Below are positions 18,238 to 28,400 of a stretch of DNA of 64,000 nt, piece by piece; position 1 is the first letter of the stretch, and the number at the start of each line of letters is the position of its first letter. The notes under the pieces are model-generated. The model did no database searches and was not told the origin of the DNA. It saw nothing but the letters and a program-made list of their open reading frames with translations. The stretch covers positions 310,001 to 374,000 of the forward strand of contig NZ_FMBM01000001.1 of assembly GCF_900094735.1 (NCBI RefSeq), in the 5' to 3' direction. Both the position numbers and the translations under genes were made by a program. Source of the stretch: Saliniramus fredricksonii. Its GTDB lineage: Bacteria > Pseudomonadota > Alphaproteobacteria > Rhizobiales > Beijerinckiaceae.

Positions 18238-18530
18238 CCCCGAAAATGAAGAGCTTTTTCAACGGTTTTGATCAGTTCGAACCATCACATTGACACTACG
18301 CCATCCAGCCGAGCGGTCAATATCGATAGATCGACCTCGACGGGCGATCGCCACCGAACCATATCCGGTGGGTAGAGCGGATGCATTATTGCGTTTGAGC
18401 GTGAGGGCGCCCCTTCTGCCCAGCGAAGAGTCGAGTAATTGAAACGAAAAACAACCTATGGTAAATAATTTCTGACGGGATAACGATGTAAGAAGATTAA
18501 ATCTAACAGGTACTTTACTTAAAAGCAGGT
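18238..18530. repeat. Imperfect 290-bp direct repeat, copy B
   Basis: Second copy of the tract at 17143-17425, lying between the M15-like gene and the 3' end of hsdR. The divergence is spread along the whole length, so the duplication is old. The stretch 18531-18755 that follows has no recognisable feature. Confidence 0.75.
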
Positions 18531-18755
18531 CGCCAATCGCAATCTGAGCCTTATCGCACAAGCGTTTGAGTTCCTCACCCATGCGATGTTCATGTTTTGT
18601 TATAACACTCTTATAGTCTACGTTCTAGAGCCTGATCCTGTAACCTGTCAAAATAGCATTTATGCGGCTGAACCAACACGGATAACGGAAAATCGGCTCA
18701 TCCGAGACGGCACACGTCACGCAAAACCCAGAGTAATCGGCAGGCCGGAAGGTGT

Positions 18756-21700
18756 TCATGCAATTTCCCTGGCGAGGACCTCGGCTTGCTGCACGACTTT
18801 TTTGATCGCCTCAGATTGAAGATCTGGTGGAAAGCCGTGCTTTCTCAAGATGCGTCGGATGCTGACACGCATCTTTTTGCGCACATCATCGCGTCGCCAC
18901 CAATCCACCCGGGCGTTCTCGCGCACGGTCATGACCAGTTCCGTGGCGATGATGCGCAGCTCTTCGTTACCCATCAACTCCACGGCACTCTCGTTTGAAG
19001 CCAACGCATCGTAGAACGCGACCTCTTCTGGGGACAGCCCGTCTTCCGGCTGTTCTTGCAGCTCTTTCGCGATGGCGATGAGCTCCTGGATCACCTGCAA
19101 CGCATCGACACTGCGATTGTGATATCTCGCCAGGGCCTCTTCGAGACGTTTCGAGAATGCTTCCTTCTTGGTCGTGTTCGTTTTTGTCCGTGTGCGGATC
19201 TCGCCATTCAGCAGCTTCTTCAGAGCTTCCACGGCAAGGTTCTTGTGGGGGGTGTTTTTCAGCCCCATCAGGAATTCGTCACTCAAGACGCCTATATCGG
19301 GGCGATCGATCCCGGCTGCTTCGAGGATATCAATGATCTCGGTCGAGGCGACAGAGCGGTTCAGAAGCTGGGATATTGCAAGTTCGACCTCATCGATGCT
19401 GCGTCCACCACGAACACCGGCATCCATTTTTCGGATTGCGGCCTGTATGGCCGTGAAGAAGCCGACCTCGTCCTTGGCCTCCTCAGCTTCTGGAGAACCT
19501 GAAGCGATGCGAAAGGCTTTCACCAGGCCGGCAACAGCCGTCATGAACCGCTTCTTCGATTCCGTGCGATCTTTGGGGACCTCGCCGTCCACCTTGAGGT
19601 TCAGCACATGCTCGATTGCGACTGGCAGCATCCTGATGCGATCCTGCGGCGTGCCGCGTACCGCTGCCATGTAATCGATGCCGTGGAACAGGCCCCGCAT
19701 GATATCGAGCTGTGTCAGGAACGCATGAACGGCTTCTCCTTGATCGATCCCTGTCTGCTTGCGATCGGCATTCGAATAATGATTCAGGGCAGCCTTCAGA
19801 TCAGCGGCGAGCCCGATGTAATCGACGACGAGCCCCGAGGGCTTGGCGCCAAAGACCCGGTTGATCCGCGTGATAGCCTGCATCAGCCCATGACCCTTCA
19901 TGGGCTTGTCGACATAGAGTGTGTGCATGCACGGAGCGTCGAAACCCGTGAGCCACATGTCGCGGACGATGACCAGCTTGAACGGATCTGCAGAATCCCG
20001 ATAGCGGGTTCGCAGCGTCTCCAGACGGGCTTTCGATCTGATATGAGGCTGGAACTCTGATGGGTCCTGGGCAGCCCCGGTCATCACGACTTTCACCTGA
20101 CCTTCGCCATCCTCGTCAGCATGCCAATCTGGACGGGCGGCAACGATCCGTTTGTACACCTCGACGCAGATCCGCCGTGACATGCAGACGATCATTGCTT
20201 TCCCGCCATCCATGGCCTCAAGGCGTGCGTCGAAATGCCTGAGAATATCCTCGACCACCTTGTCGATACGGGTTTCAGAACCGACCAGAGCTTCAACACG
20301 TGACCATTTCCGGGTCATCGCATTGCGGGTCTCATCGTCGATCTCAAGCCCCTGGTCTTCGGCGTCTTCGAGAATCTCGTCGTACTCGGCGTCGAGGAAT
20401 TCTCCAGCTTCCTCGCCGAGCTCGATCCTGGCCACCCGGCCCTCGTAATAGATCGGGACCGTGGCTCCATCTTCCACGGCCTGAGCGATATCGTAGATGT
20501 CGATATAATCGCCGAAAACCGCCTGCGTGTCGGCGCCGACGAGCGAGATTGGCGTGCCGGTAAATCCAACGTGGATCGCTGATGGCAAGGCCTGACGAAG
20601 ATAATGCGCAAAACCGTAACGGGTCTCACCCGTCTTCGCGTCCACCTTAGCCTCAAACCCGTACTGCGTCCGGTGCGCTTCGTCGGCGAAGACAATGACG
20701 TTCGATCGGTCTGTCAGCTGACCAAACTCTGTTTCTCCCTTGGCCGGACGAAATTTCTGCATCGTTGCAAAGATTACGCCGCCAACCTGTCGCCGACCGA
20801 GCTTTTGACGCAGATCCGAAATGTCCTCCGCCTGTTCGGGTGTTTCACCGAACAACTCTTCACATCGCGAAAATGTAGCGTAGAGCTGATTGTCCAGATC
20901 ATTCCGGTCCGTGATGACGACGATGGTTGGGTTTTCAAGCTCGGGATGGCGCATCAACCGGCCTGCGAGAAACGCCATCAGAAGAGATTTTCCCGAACCC
21001 TGCGTGTGCCACATCACACCGCCGCGTCCATCGAGCTGCCTGGCTCGCAGAACGGAACCGACCGCCTTTCGGACGGCATGGAACTGATGATAGCCGGCAA
21101 TCTTCTTGATCGGCCCTTTTCCTTCATCCTCAAACACCATGCAGAACTGCATGAGCTCAAGGATCGTGGCCGGCGTCAGGAGACCGTGGATCAGGGTCTG
21201 GAGAGCGAGATCAGTCCCGTCTTCAACCCGGTTCTCACCATCCACCGTCCGCCAACGCATGAACCGGTCGAAATTCGCCGAAATCGAGCCGTAGCGAGCG
21301 GTTACCCCCTCGGAAATTACATTGAAGGCGTTCGTCCGAAACAACGCCGGAATATGAGCCTTGTAGGTCTCGATCTGATTATAGGCACCTTTCAATGTGC
21401 CGGTCTCGGTCCCTTTGAGCTCAACCACGATGGTCGGCAATCCATTGAGGAAGATCACGATGTCGGGGCGTCGTGCCGTCTGTCCGGCAACCTCGAACTG
21501 GTTCACGACCAGCCAATCATTTTGGCCATCATCCCAATCGACGAGACGGGCAATCGCGTTGCGTTCTTGGCCATTCTCAAACCATGTCACCGCAACCCCA
21601 CCCACGAAGAGGGCGTGAAGACGGCGGTTTTCGGAGATCAGGTCGCCTGCAAACTCCGTGTCGCGGACCCGGTTCAGTACCGTCTGGACCGCTTCGGGCG

Positions 21701-21887
21701 GAAGAGAAGGATTCAGGCGTCGAATCGCGGCGTCGAGCCGAGGCAACAAAATGGTGTCGTGATAGCTTTGCCGGGCCGGATTGTCGGTTTCAGGGGATAA
21801 TTCGGAACCGTGAGAATAGGTGAATCCCAGCCCCTGTAGTTCAGCGAGGGCCCATTGTTCGAGGTCGTCTTCCGTTGCGAATGCCAT
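18756..21887 (-). CDS. hsdR: Type I restriction enzyme R subunit (HsdR)
   Basis: The 1043-aa protein carries a PDDEXK nuclease ([19 protein letters not shown]; Asp142, Glu156, Lys158), then a superfamily 2 translocase with Walker A QGSGKS (296-301) and DEAH box [12 protein letters not shown] (402-405). Helicase motif VI-like residues are in [11 protein letters not shown]. It translocates and cuts unmodified DNA as part of the HsdR2M2S1 complex. Its start touches the stop of the DUF4268 gene by one base. All catalytic motifs seem intact. Confidence 0.95.
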   Translation of the reverse strand: MAFATEDDLEQWALAELQGLGFTYSHGSELSPETDNPARQSYHDTILLPRLDAAIRRLNPSLPPEAVQTVLNRVRDTEFAGDLISENRRLHALFVGGVAVTWFENGQERNAIARLVDWDDGQNDWLVVNQFEVAGQTARRPDIVIFLNGLPTIVVELKGTETGTLKGAYNQIETYKAHIPALFRTNAFNVISEGVTARYGSISANFDRFMRWRTVDGENRVEDGTDLALQTLIHGLLTPATILELMQFCMVFEDEGKGPIKKIAGYHQFHAVRKAVGSVLRARQLDGRGGVMWHTQGSGKSLLMAFLAGRLMRHPELENPTIVVITDRNDLDNQLYATFSRCEELFGETPEQAEDISDLRQKLGRRQVGGVIFATMQKFRPAKGETEFGQLTDRSNVIVFADEAHRTQYGFEAKVDAKTGETRYGFAHYLRQALPSAIHVGFTGTPISLVGADTQAVFGDYIDIYDIAQAVEDGATVPIYYEGRVARIELGEEAGEFLDAEYDEILEDAEDQGLEIDDETRNAMTRKWSRVEALVGSETRIDKVVEDILRHFDARLEAMDGGKAMIVCMSRRICVEVYKRIVAARPDWHADEDGEGQVKVVMTGAAQDPSEFQPHIRSKARLETLRTRYRDSADPFKLVIVRDMWLTGFDAPCMHTLYVDKPMKGHGLMQAITRINRVFGAKPSGLVVDYIGLAADLKAALNHYSNADRKQTGIDQGEAVHAFLTQLDIMRGLFHGIDYMAAVRGTPQDRIRMLPVAIEHVLNLKVDGEVPKDRTESKKRFMTAVAGLVKAFRIASGSPEAEEAKDEVGFFTAIQAAIRKMDAGVRGGRSIDEVELAISQLLNRSVASTEIIDILEAAGIDRPDIGVLSDEFLMGLKNTPHKNLAVEALKKLLNGEIRTRTKTNTTKKEAFSKRLEEALARYHNRSVDALQVIQELIAIAKELQEQPEDGLSPEEVAFYDALASNESAVELMGNEELRIIATELVMTVRENARVDWWRRDDVRKKMRVSIRRILRKHGFPPDLQSEAIKKVVQQAEVLAREIA

Positions 21888-23038
21888 CAGGACGCCTCCT
21901 CATGCTGCTCGGTTTCGCTCACCCGCAAGGATCGGTTGAGGCGTGCAAGCGGCTCCCGCATGGCGGTCTCCAGTTTGCGGATATGCGTGGAGAGCCAGTC
22001 GATCATGGCGGGCCAGTTTTCGCGGTCGAACCCGTCGAAAGGCTTGGCGTAGACGATTCGGCTCGCCTTTTTGTCATCCATCCGCCGCCAATCGAAACTG
22101 TCCCCGAAAGCCGCCTCGATCCGGTCCTTCTCCATATAAAGCTGGTCAAAAAGCCATTTGTTCTCGGAGGTCTCCATACGCTGGAGATTCAACTCGACCC
22201 GTGCCTCGTCGCGGGAAAAGACCATTTGATAGGGGCAGGATCCGACGCCTGAACCCGCACTCAGCCAATGATCGCGTGTCGGATTGATGTTGCGAAAAAG
22301 CACAACCCCGTCAGCCCGCAACTGATCGAGGGCCTGCGTCCAAAACTCCGCCCGGATATTCTGGAGCTTCTTCTGCGCGTTCTGCGTGACCTTCTCGTCC
22401 GTCCCCTTCGATGTCATCCCGATCATGTAGTCGGCGGCCTCGGGTGTCGGGATGATCTGCTGAACATCGATGAACAGCTCTTCACCGAAGCTGTACGGGA
22501 CGACCTTGAAGCACTGGGCCCGAATGCCCCGGCTCAGGAGCCAGAGTACGGTCGCCGTCACCTCGCGGCGAAAATTCGCCGCGATGAAAATCATTCGCTG
22601 ATCATTGCCCGGGTTGAGGACCGTTTCTTCGAGTTCCTCCGCCCCCATAAACTCGCAGATCCGCTCGACAGCATTGCCGCCCCCTTCGTGACGATCGAGA
22701 TACTGCTGGTAGATATCGACGATCTGGGTTTTCGTCAGGCTGGAAACATAGGCGGTGTATTTCAACGCCTGCCAGGTCACATCCCTGCCGGAATCGTCGA
22801 GCTTGTTCTCGATGACGACGAGATTCCCATCCTTGTCGATGGCAAGAAGGTCAAGACGCTCCCGGGTATCGGTGAAACCGTCAAATTCTTTCTGGATGAT
22901 GAGCAATTCCTCGCCCAAGGCATCGGGCTGGTTGGCAAGCCATTCCTGCAGATGGTCCCGCTCGCGTAGGTTCAGGTCGGAAAACCGTTTCTGAACGAGA
23001 CGGGAGAGGCGGTTTTGGGAACGGTCAACTCGAAACAT
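21887..23038 (-). CDS. DUF4268 protein with PDDEXK-like nuclease motif, inside hsd operon
   Basis: The 383-aa protein has a nuclease-like core ([20 protein letters not shown] followed by K), fitting D-x(n)-ExK around residues 60-80, and a C-terminal domain typical of DUF4268 ([37 protein letters not shown]). It lies between hsdS and hsdR with one-base overlaps at both ends, so it is co-translated with the restriction genes. Proteins of this family are often near restriction systems. Its own role, such as a second nuclease, an anti-restriction regulator or an accessory defence protein, is not known. Confidence 0.75.
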   Translation of the reverse strand: MFRVDRSQNRLSRLVQKRFSDLNLRERDHLQEWLANQPDALGEELLIIQKEFDGFTDTRERLDLLAIDKDGNLVVIENKLDDSGRDVTWQALKYTAYVSSLTKTQIVDIYQQYLDRHEGGGNAVERICEFMGAEELEETVLNPGNDQRMIFIAANFRREVTATVLWLLSRGIRAQCFKVVPYSFGEELFIDVQQIIPTPEAADYMIGMTSKGTDEKVTQNAQKKLQNIRAEFWTQALDQLRADGVVLFRNINPTRDHWLSAGSGVGSCPYQMVFSRDEARVELNLQRMETSENKWLFDQLYMEKDRIEAAFGDSFDWRRMDDKKASRIVYAKPFDGFDRENWPAMIDWLSTHIRKLETAMREPLARLNRSLRVSETEQHEEAS

Positions 23039-24315
23039 CAGGCCACCTCCTCGATCTGCTCCTTCGCCTCGCCGACACGAAGTTCGCCGGACATCAGCTT
23101 GGGAAGGAGGGTATCGCGGAGGATGGTGAGAGTTTGATTCTCAGACCTGAGCCCCTGAGATCTCTTGAGCCAAGGGTCTGTTTGGCTATTGAACGCATGA
23201 ATAAGTGGGAGTTCTGGAGCCGGAAAACTGAGAGCTTCTGCAGCATCGGCAGGAAGGAAAAGGACAGTCGTTCCTGTTGCAAAACCTTCCGCACGCTCCC
23301 GAAATTCAGGCTGCAACAGTTGGAAGAAGATAAACCTTGTCCATATTCGGCTCTCATTCGAGGTTGGGCGTCCCGCAAAAACATGATGGCTGTATAGAAA
23401 CGCTTCATTGGGTTTGCCCTCAACAATATGTGGACTCCCAAGGATCAAGCGATTTTGCGTCATGTCTGTGTTGGCGAAGACTAGATCGCCTGGCTGAACC
23501 CAGTTCCTCTCTTTTGTCTCTCCTGAATAATTTTTGATCTTGGTTGGATCGAATCGTCCGCCACCTATGAAACAGCCAAGGTTGATCATTGGGGACCCTG
23601 ACTCAGTCAAAAATTTTCCCTTATATGAGAGGCCACGCTGGAACTTGAAGAAATCACCCAAACTGCGTAGCACCCACCCTTCCGGAAGCCCATTATCCCC
23701 GAAACGGTTCGGGAAGAGAGCAGCAGTTTCCTCATCCATGAATGCCGGCATCTGGCCATCAGCTTTGGCCTTCACGGGATCAAAATCGACGAACCAGGAC
23801 CGGTAGAGCGCCCGGGCCATCTCTTCCAGCGTCGCCGCCATTCGACGGTTCAGTTCGATCTTGTCGTCGAGGGCGCCGAGGATGGCGTTGATAGTCAGTC
23901 GCTCCTCCAAAGGTGGGATCGCCACTTTGATTTCAGATAGGGTTCGCTTATTCAGTTTTGGTTGCGCAGCACCTGTGATGTATGGAGACAAATCTGTTCT
24001 ATTCAGAGACCATGAAAGATAACGAAGGATTCCTGGTTCGCGTTCGTCCAGAATATGAGCATGGTTGTTTACCCAGTATTTCCCGCTCGCGATAAAGGCT
24101 ATGGGAGAGTTCCGGGAACGCAGGTTTTCCCCGTCTTCGGAGATTAGCAGGTACTCCCCGTCAAAAATGTAATCATCAACCCAATCGACAATCCCTGATG
24201 CACCATAGTACGGGTATGGTCCTTGTCGCTTTGCGCGATCAGCTGCTTTCACGGGTTTGCGACGTGCATTCAAGAATATGGCGACGTCATCTATCTTTCT
24301 GAGGGGCCAGCTCAT
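23038..24315 (-). CDS. hsdS: Type I restriction enzyme specificity subunit (HsdS)
   Basis: The 425-aa protein has two target-recognition domains separated by conserved helices (EERLTINAILGALDDKIELN, and a second helical region near the C-terminus with LRDTLLPKLMSGELRV). The first TRD begins around WPLRKIDDVAIFLNARRK and the second around GLPEGWVLRSLGDFFKFQRG. It sets the bipartite DNA sequence recognised by the methylase and nuclease. The start overlaps the hsdM stop by 4 bp. The recognition sequence cannot be read from the protein. Confidence 0.93.
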   Translation of the reverse strand: MSWPLRKIDDVAIFLNARRKPVKAADRAKRQGPYPYYGASGIVDWVDDYIFDGEYLLISEDGENLRSRNSPIAFIASGKYWVNNHAHILDEREPGILRYLSWSLNRTDLSPYITGAAQPKLNKRTLSEIKVAIPPLEERLTINAILGALDDKIELNRRMAATLEEMARALYRSWFVDFDPVKAKADGQMPAFMDEETAALFPNRFGDNGLPEGWVLRSLGDFFKFQRGLSYKGKFLTESGSPMINLGCFIGGGRFDPTKIKNYSGETKERNWVQPGDLVFANTDMTQNRLILGSPHIVEGKPNEAFLYSHHVFAGRPTSNESRIWTRFIFFQLLQPEFRERAEGFATGTTVLFLPADAAEALSFPAPELPLIHAFNSQTDPWLKRSQGLRSENQTLTILRDTLLPKLMSGELRVGEAKEQIEEVA

Positions 24316-25838
24316 ACCAGTCCCCCCAGTTTCAGCTCAATCTCAACCTCCAGCCGGCGCCCTTCTGCGAATTGCTCCCTGAGCTCTGCCATCAACCGAT
24401 CGAATTTCTCCGGAAAGGGCTCGTCGTCCTCCTCTGCCGCCCCGGCTCCGACATAACGTCCCGGGGTCAGAACGAAATTGTGCTTCTCAATCTCATCGGT
24501 TCCCGCAGCCTTGCAGAACCCCGGCTCATCCGCATACGCGTCCTCTCCGTGCTCGCCTCTCCAGGCGTGATAGGCATCCGCAATCTTTGCGATCTCGTCC
24601 TCTGACAGTTGCTTCTGCTTTCGGCTCCCCGGGATCAGAGCTCCCATCTTGCGGGCATCGATGAAGAGGACTTCATGCCGGCGATCACGCAGGGTTCGTC
24701 CCAGGACCTGACCGTTCGATTTATCCTTCGCGAGGATCCAGAGGCAGGCAGGGATCTGGGTGCCGAAGAAGAGCTGCCCAGGGAGAGCGACGATCGCATC
24801 AACTGCATCCTGCTGAACCATCGCCTTGCGGATGTCGCCCTCGCCGGATTGCATCGAGGACATGGATCCGTTTGCCATCACCACACCAGCAATTCCATTT
24901 GCTGACAGATGATGATGGACATGGGAGATCCACGCAAAATTCGCATTGCCGACCGGTGGCGTTCCGAACCGCCAGCGTTGATCTTCACGCAGTTGATCAC
25001 CATCCCAATCAGAAATGTTGAACGGCGGATTTGCCAGGATGAAATCAAACCGCTCATCCGGAAAGGCGTTGCGTTTGAGCGTACCTTCCTGGTTCCAGCG
25101 GATATCGCCGAGAATCCCACGGATCGCGAGGTTCATCCGGGCGAGACGGAATGTGGTGTGATTTCGCTCTTGACCATAGACGGCAATATCGCCGATCCGC
25201 CCTTGATGGGCTTTGATGAATTTCTCGGACTGAACGAAGAACCCGCCCGTCCCGCAGCATGGGTCGTAGACGCGGCCCGATGTCGGCTCCAGCATCTCGA
25301 CCAGGATCGAGACGACGGTTTTGGGAGTGTAGAACTCGCCCCCACGCTTCCCCTCAGACGATGCAAACTCTCCGATGAAATACTCGTAGATGCGGCCAAT
25401 CAAATCGAAATCCGCACTGGTGCCATGGAGCTGCAGGTTGGTGAACATCTCGATCAGACCGGTGACAATTGATCGATCGAGATTGGCCCGGCCGAAAACC
25501 TTCGGCAGAGCGTCCTGCAGAGGCAGGTTCGCACGCTCGATCTCACGCATCGCGTCATCGACCTGGACACCTATATCGTGAGCTTTGGCATTCGCAGCGA
25601 GACGATCCCACCGAGCCCCTTCGGGCACCCAGAATACACTCTCGGCTTGGTATTCCTCCGGATCTTCCAGATCAATCAGCTCATCCTCGGCGAACTCCGC
25701 TCGCTTCGCCTCGAAGGCGGCGGAGACATAGCGAAGGAACAGAAGACCGAGGGCGACATGCTTGTACTCTCCGGGATCCATTGCCCCACGCATCTTGTCG
25801 GCAGCTTTGAAGAGGGTTTTTTCGATTGCTTCTGTCAT
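24312..25838 (-). CDS. hsdM: Type I restriction adenine methyltransferase subunit (HsdM)
   Basis: The 508-aa protein has an N-terminal HsdM helical domain, then GGEFYTPKTVVSILVEML, the SAM-binding motif YDPCCGTGGFF (191-201), and the catalytic NPPF at residues 270-273. It methylates adenine in the sequence chosen by HsdS and protects host DNA. It is the first gene of the minus-strand operon hsdM-hsdS-DUF4268-hsdR. The ATG at 25838 starts MTEAIEKTLFKAADKMRG, a usual HsdM beginning. Confidence 0.95.
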   Translation of the reverse strand: MTEAIEKTLFKAADKMRGAMDPGEYKHVALGLLFLRYVSAAFEAKRAEFAEDELIDLEDPEEYQAESVFWVPEGARWDRLAANAKAHDIGVQVDDAMREIERANLPLQDALPKVFGRANLDRSIVTGLIEMFTNLQLHGTSADFDLIGRIYEYFIGEFASSEGKRGGEFYTPKTVVSILVEMLEPTSGRVYDPCCGTGGFFVQSEKFIKAHQGRIGDIAVYGQERNHTTFRLARMNLAIRGILGDIRWNQEGTLKRNAFPDERFDFILANPPFNISDWDGDQLREDQRWRFGTPPVGNANFAWISHVHHHLSANGIAGVVMANGSMSSMQSGEGDIRKAMVQQDAVDAIVALPGQLFFGTQIPACLWILAKDKSNGQVLGRTLRDRRHEVLFIDARKMGALIPGSRKQKQLSEDEIAKIADAYHAWRGEHGEDAYADEPGFCKAAGTDEIEKHNFVLTPGRYVGAGAAEEDDEPFPEKFDRLMAELREQFAEGRRLEVEIELKLGGLV

Positions 25839-26596
25839 TCTTCTAGATCCGCTTCAGCGTGCAAAACGCTTATGGGTTGAATTCTCTGTTCGGCCAGAGC
25901 CCACGATAGCCATGATGAAAGCCGGTGAGAAGTTCGCAGATCGCTGCGACCGTTGATTTCCAACAAGATTCGGCAGACTCGACTGGGCTGCGATGTACGG
26001 ACCCGGGAGAGGGCGTGATGGGGCGGGCCCGATGGAACACTTGGCGATGTTTCGTGTGGGCTTGTCCCGAATGCGCTGCTCAAATCGTCGACCTACAGAC
26101 ACCCGTCACGAAGCAAATTGCCGACACCTCATTGAATTGAACGCTCACGGAAAAGTTCTGCTGGCCTTCCGGATCGAGCACAAAGCGCTTCCCAACGTCG
26201 CTTCCGCAGAGAGCCTATTTTTGCCCTCGTCCAATGAAAGACATGCTTAAACCATTGAAATCACGATATATTTTTGAGAATATTGAAGTCGCCAATCCTC
26301 CATATGCCGCTGATGTCCCGGCTTCAAATATCCGTGCTTGAAGCATTTTCTTTTGCGCACATGGAGGCTTCGTAAAGTATTCCAATCGTACGCGATCGAC
26401 TTCATATTAACCATAAATGTATTCGCTGGAGTTTTGTTATTGCAATTTCTCGGAAGATAGGCTACATCTACTCATGTTACGGTTCGCAATCGTGCGGACC
26501 GGACATGGCGGTGGCCTGAGCTTTTGTAAGCGGTCGCCGATGCTGGCGGGAACCGGCATCGACGACCTGGCCATCTCAACCTGGCTAGAGGTTAAA
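25839..26596. other. Intergenic region between hsdM and the small-protein/GIY-YIG cassette
   Basis: About 760 bp without a convincing gene. The left part is GC-rich, with overlapping short frames on both strands that lack ribosome sites. The right part (26250-26430) is AT-rich, with TATATTTTTGAGAATATTG and similar stretches, and is the likely location of promoters for the divergent units. No promoter could be pinned down. Confidence 0.5.
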
Positions 26597-26926
26597 ATGG
26601 TTACGCATAGCGATAGCATGCCCGGCGCGGCATGCAACACCGACACGTATGTCGGTTTTTCTCCTGCCCAAAAATCCTGTTCGACGCCCGATCCGTTTCG
26701 GGGCATGTGTCGTGATTTCGATGGCGTGATGCTTGATCGGGTCATCCGCGTCTTTGCCGCGATCGATGAGCACGGCGGATCACGCGAGCTCGGCGATCTC
26801 ATCGCGGTAATCAATGATGTGAGAAGCCCGATGCGCATCATCATGACGATGAGCAAATTCGGCCTGATTCGCTTTGACGGCGGCAAGCCGTTTGACGCGA
26901 ATCTGCTGGTTCATCGCGTCGTCTGA
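26597..26926 (+). CDS. Small protein, winged-helix-like C-terminus; first gene of protease/nuclease cassette
   Basis: Starting at ATG 26597, behind AGAGG, the frame gives 109 aa beginning MVTHSDSMPGAACN. The C-terminal half (RVIRVFAAIDEHGGSRELGD, then RSPMRIIMTMSKFGLIRF) has the alternating helix pattern of a winged helix-turn-helix domain. The family is not recognised. A longer start at 26417 exists, but that upstream part reads like noise. It is 107 bp upstream of the GIY-YIG gene on the same strand, so it may regulate or sense for the cassette. Confidence 0.5.
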   Translation: MVTHSDSMPGAACNTDTYVGFSPAQKSCSTPDPFRGMCRDFDGVMLDRVIRVFAAIDEHGGSRELGDLIAVINDVRSPMRIIMTMSKFGLIRFDGGKPFDANLLVHRVV

Positions 26927-27033
26927 GCACTTCCCCAACGCTTCAACTCCTTGAACGCTCTTACCGCGTCGTCGGATCGCGGCGTGCCTTTGCGCATGCC
27001 GGTTCCTGATCGCGTCAATAACAGGATCGAGAC

Positions 27034-27882
27034 ATGAAATACAGCAAATCCAAGATCTCAGATGAGATCGCTCTCTCATATACGAGAAGCCTGGACGGAC
27101 AGCTCGTAGCTTTCGAGCTGAACGACACTTTCGACTTCGTTACCTTCTCCAATGCGACGCCGATCTCAGCACAGCCTGGGATCTATATCATCACTAACCC
27201 CGCTGGCAAAAACTATGTCGGGCATGGCGGTGTTCTTCGGCAACGCATTGCTCAGCATAGCTTCGGCGTGATGCAGCCATTGCGGATCGTCGCGATTGTC
27301 GGTCAAGCGAAGCCGCTCGATCGAGAGGAAGCTGCTGCGCTCGAACGCATTGTCGCTCAATCCCTTTGGCCGTCGAGCGATCTTCCCGACCGGAATCAAC
27401 ATTACCCGAATGGTGCCCGTGTCGACGACGATCAATACGCAACTCTGCAAGCCGGCTGGGCATCTCTTTGTGTTGCCTTCCGCAACACGCTTCCCGCTCT
27501 CGCGAGGCCGTGGGTGGGGCCCGAGTACGCGCAGATTCCTGTCCCGGGAGACGGTGATTTGCTGATTGGTGGCCGACGAACCGCACAGCGGCGCGGTTTG
27601 AAGGCTTCGATCGTAACGATCAATGGGGGCTATGTGATCGAGAAAGGGAGTGTCGTCAGAGCCGAGCCGCACGATCAAAAGCGGCGGCTATTTTGGGCGA
27701 CACGCAGCGAAGGTCGCTATGCCGGGATCCTCGTGCCGGACGACGCCGGATTGAAGCTCACACGTGGCGTTTATTTCAAGACGATCGCGGCGTGCTCGCG
27801 GTTTGTGTTCGACACAACGGAAACTGCGATTTGGCAATCGCCTGACGATTTCGGCGACTGGCCGACACAAAAGGGGGCATGA
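27034..27882 (+). CDS. GIY-YIG nuclease-like protein with DUF4357-like C-terminus
   Basis: The 282-aa protein has a GIY-YIG-type core: PGIYIITNPAGKNYVGHGG places GIY at 49-51 and YVG at 61-63. LRQRIAQHS supplies the usual Arg and His, and DREEAAALERIV supplies candidate catalytic Glu. Further on, ASIVTINGGYVIEKGSVVRA (about 193-212) matches the DUF4357 pattern commonly found behind GIY-YIG domains. The expected activity is DNA nicking or cleavage, but the substrate is unknown. Its stop overlaps the start of the AAA/protease gene by 4 bp (ATGA), which implies joint function. No signal or membrane segment. Confidence 0.75.
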   Translation: MKYSKSKISDEIALSYTRSLDGQLVAFELNDTFDFVTFSNATPISAQPGIYIITNPAGKNYVGHGGVLRQRIAQHSFGVMQPLRIVAIVGQAKPLDREEAAALERIVAQSLWPSSDLPDRNQHYPNGARVDDDQYATLQAGWASLCVAFRNTLPALARPWVGPEYAQIPVPGDGDLLIGGRRTAQRRGLKASIVTINGGYVIEKGSVVRAEPHDQKRRLFWATRSEGRYAGILVPDDAGLKLTRGVYFKTIAACSRFVFDTTETAIWQSPDDFGDWPTQKGA

Positions 27883-28400
27883 TCATGACACATGAGAATC
27901 GAGACGTGACCCGCGCCTCGGCTTCTGATCACGATCATCCGGCTGTGCCGGATGATCACCCGACAGACAACGCATCCACCGGCTCGGAATCTGAGACCGC
28001 CGAGGATGTCCTGGCGCTTGCCAATCAGCACTTCTCGCGTGGTCGTGATGCTGATTATGACGACGACAACGATGATGATGACGCGCATGTGGCTGAAGAT
28101 GCGGAGGAGGAAGCTGCGGCAAAGCCGCCAAAAACATCGCGACGTGTTATCGCGAACTGGGTCATCGCGAAGCGTTTGCACGATGTACTCAAACCGATTC
28201 GGGAAAAGAGACCATTCTGTCTCCTCATCGAAGTGCCAGAAGCTTCGTGGTCCGAGCCGATTGCCGACGCGATCGGCGACCTGACGGGTCAGCTGAGCTT
28301 GTTTCGCAGCATGCGAGATCGAATCGTGACAGTCGACGATGTGCCGCGTCGTAGTTCGAACGAAAGGCTTCGCGAGAAGTGCCTCCACCCGCTTGTTATA
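27879..28400 (+). pseudogene. AAA+/M41 protease gene, 5' part (interrupted by IS630)
   Basis: The frame gives 174 residues up to the IS: a Ser/His/Asp-rich start, a strongly acidic tract around residues 48-72 (DADYDDDNDDDD, EDAEEEAAA), then a basic-hydrophobic region (RRVIANWVIAKRLHDVLKPI) and a fragment ending LREKCLHPLVI. Across the insertion the protein would resume with GEPLVIVLNQPFNHLP, which resembles the continuation of a regulatory N-terminal domain in soluble AAA proteases. Start 27879 overlaps the GIY-YIG stop. In the present state it ends a few codons inside the IS, at 28427. Confidence 0.7.

Noticed and set aside
18259-18582. 107-aa minus-strand frame in repeat copy B
   Set aside because: Not conserved as a frame in repeat copy A; probably non-coding.
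25835-26250. Several 70-85-aa frames between hsdM and the cassette
   Set aside because: Overlapping frames on both strands without ribosome sites; consistent with GC-rich noise.
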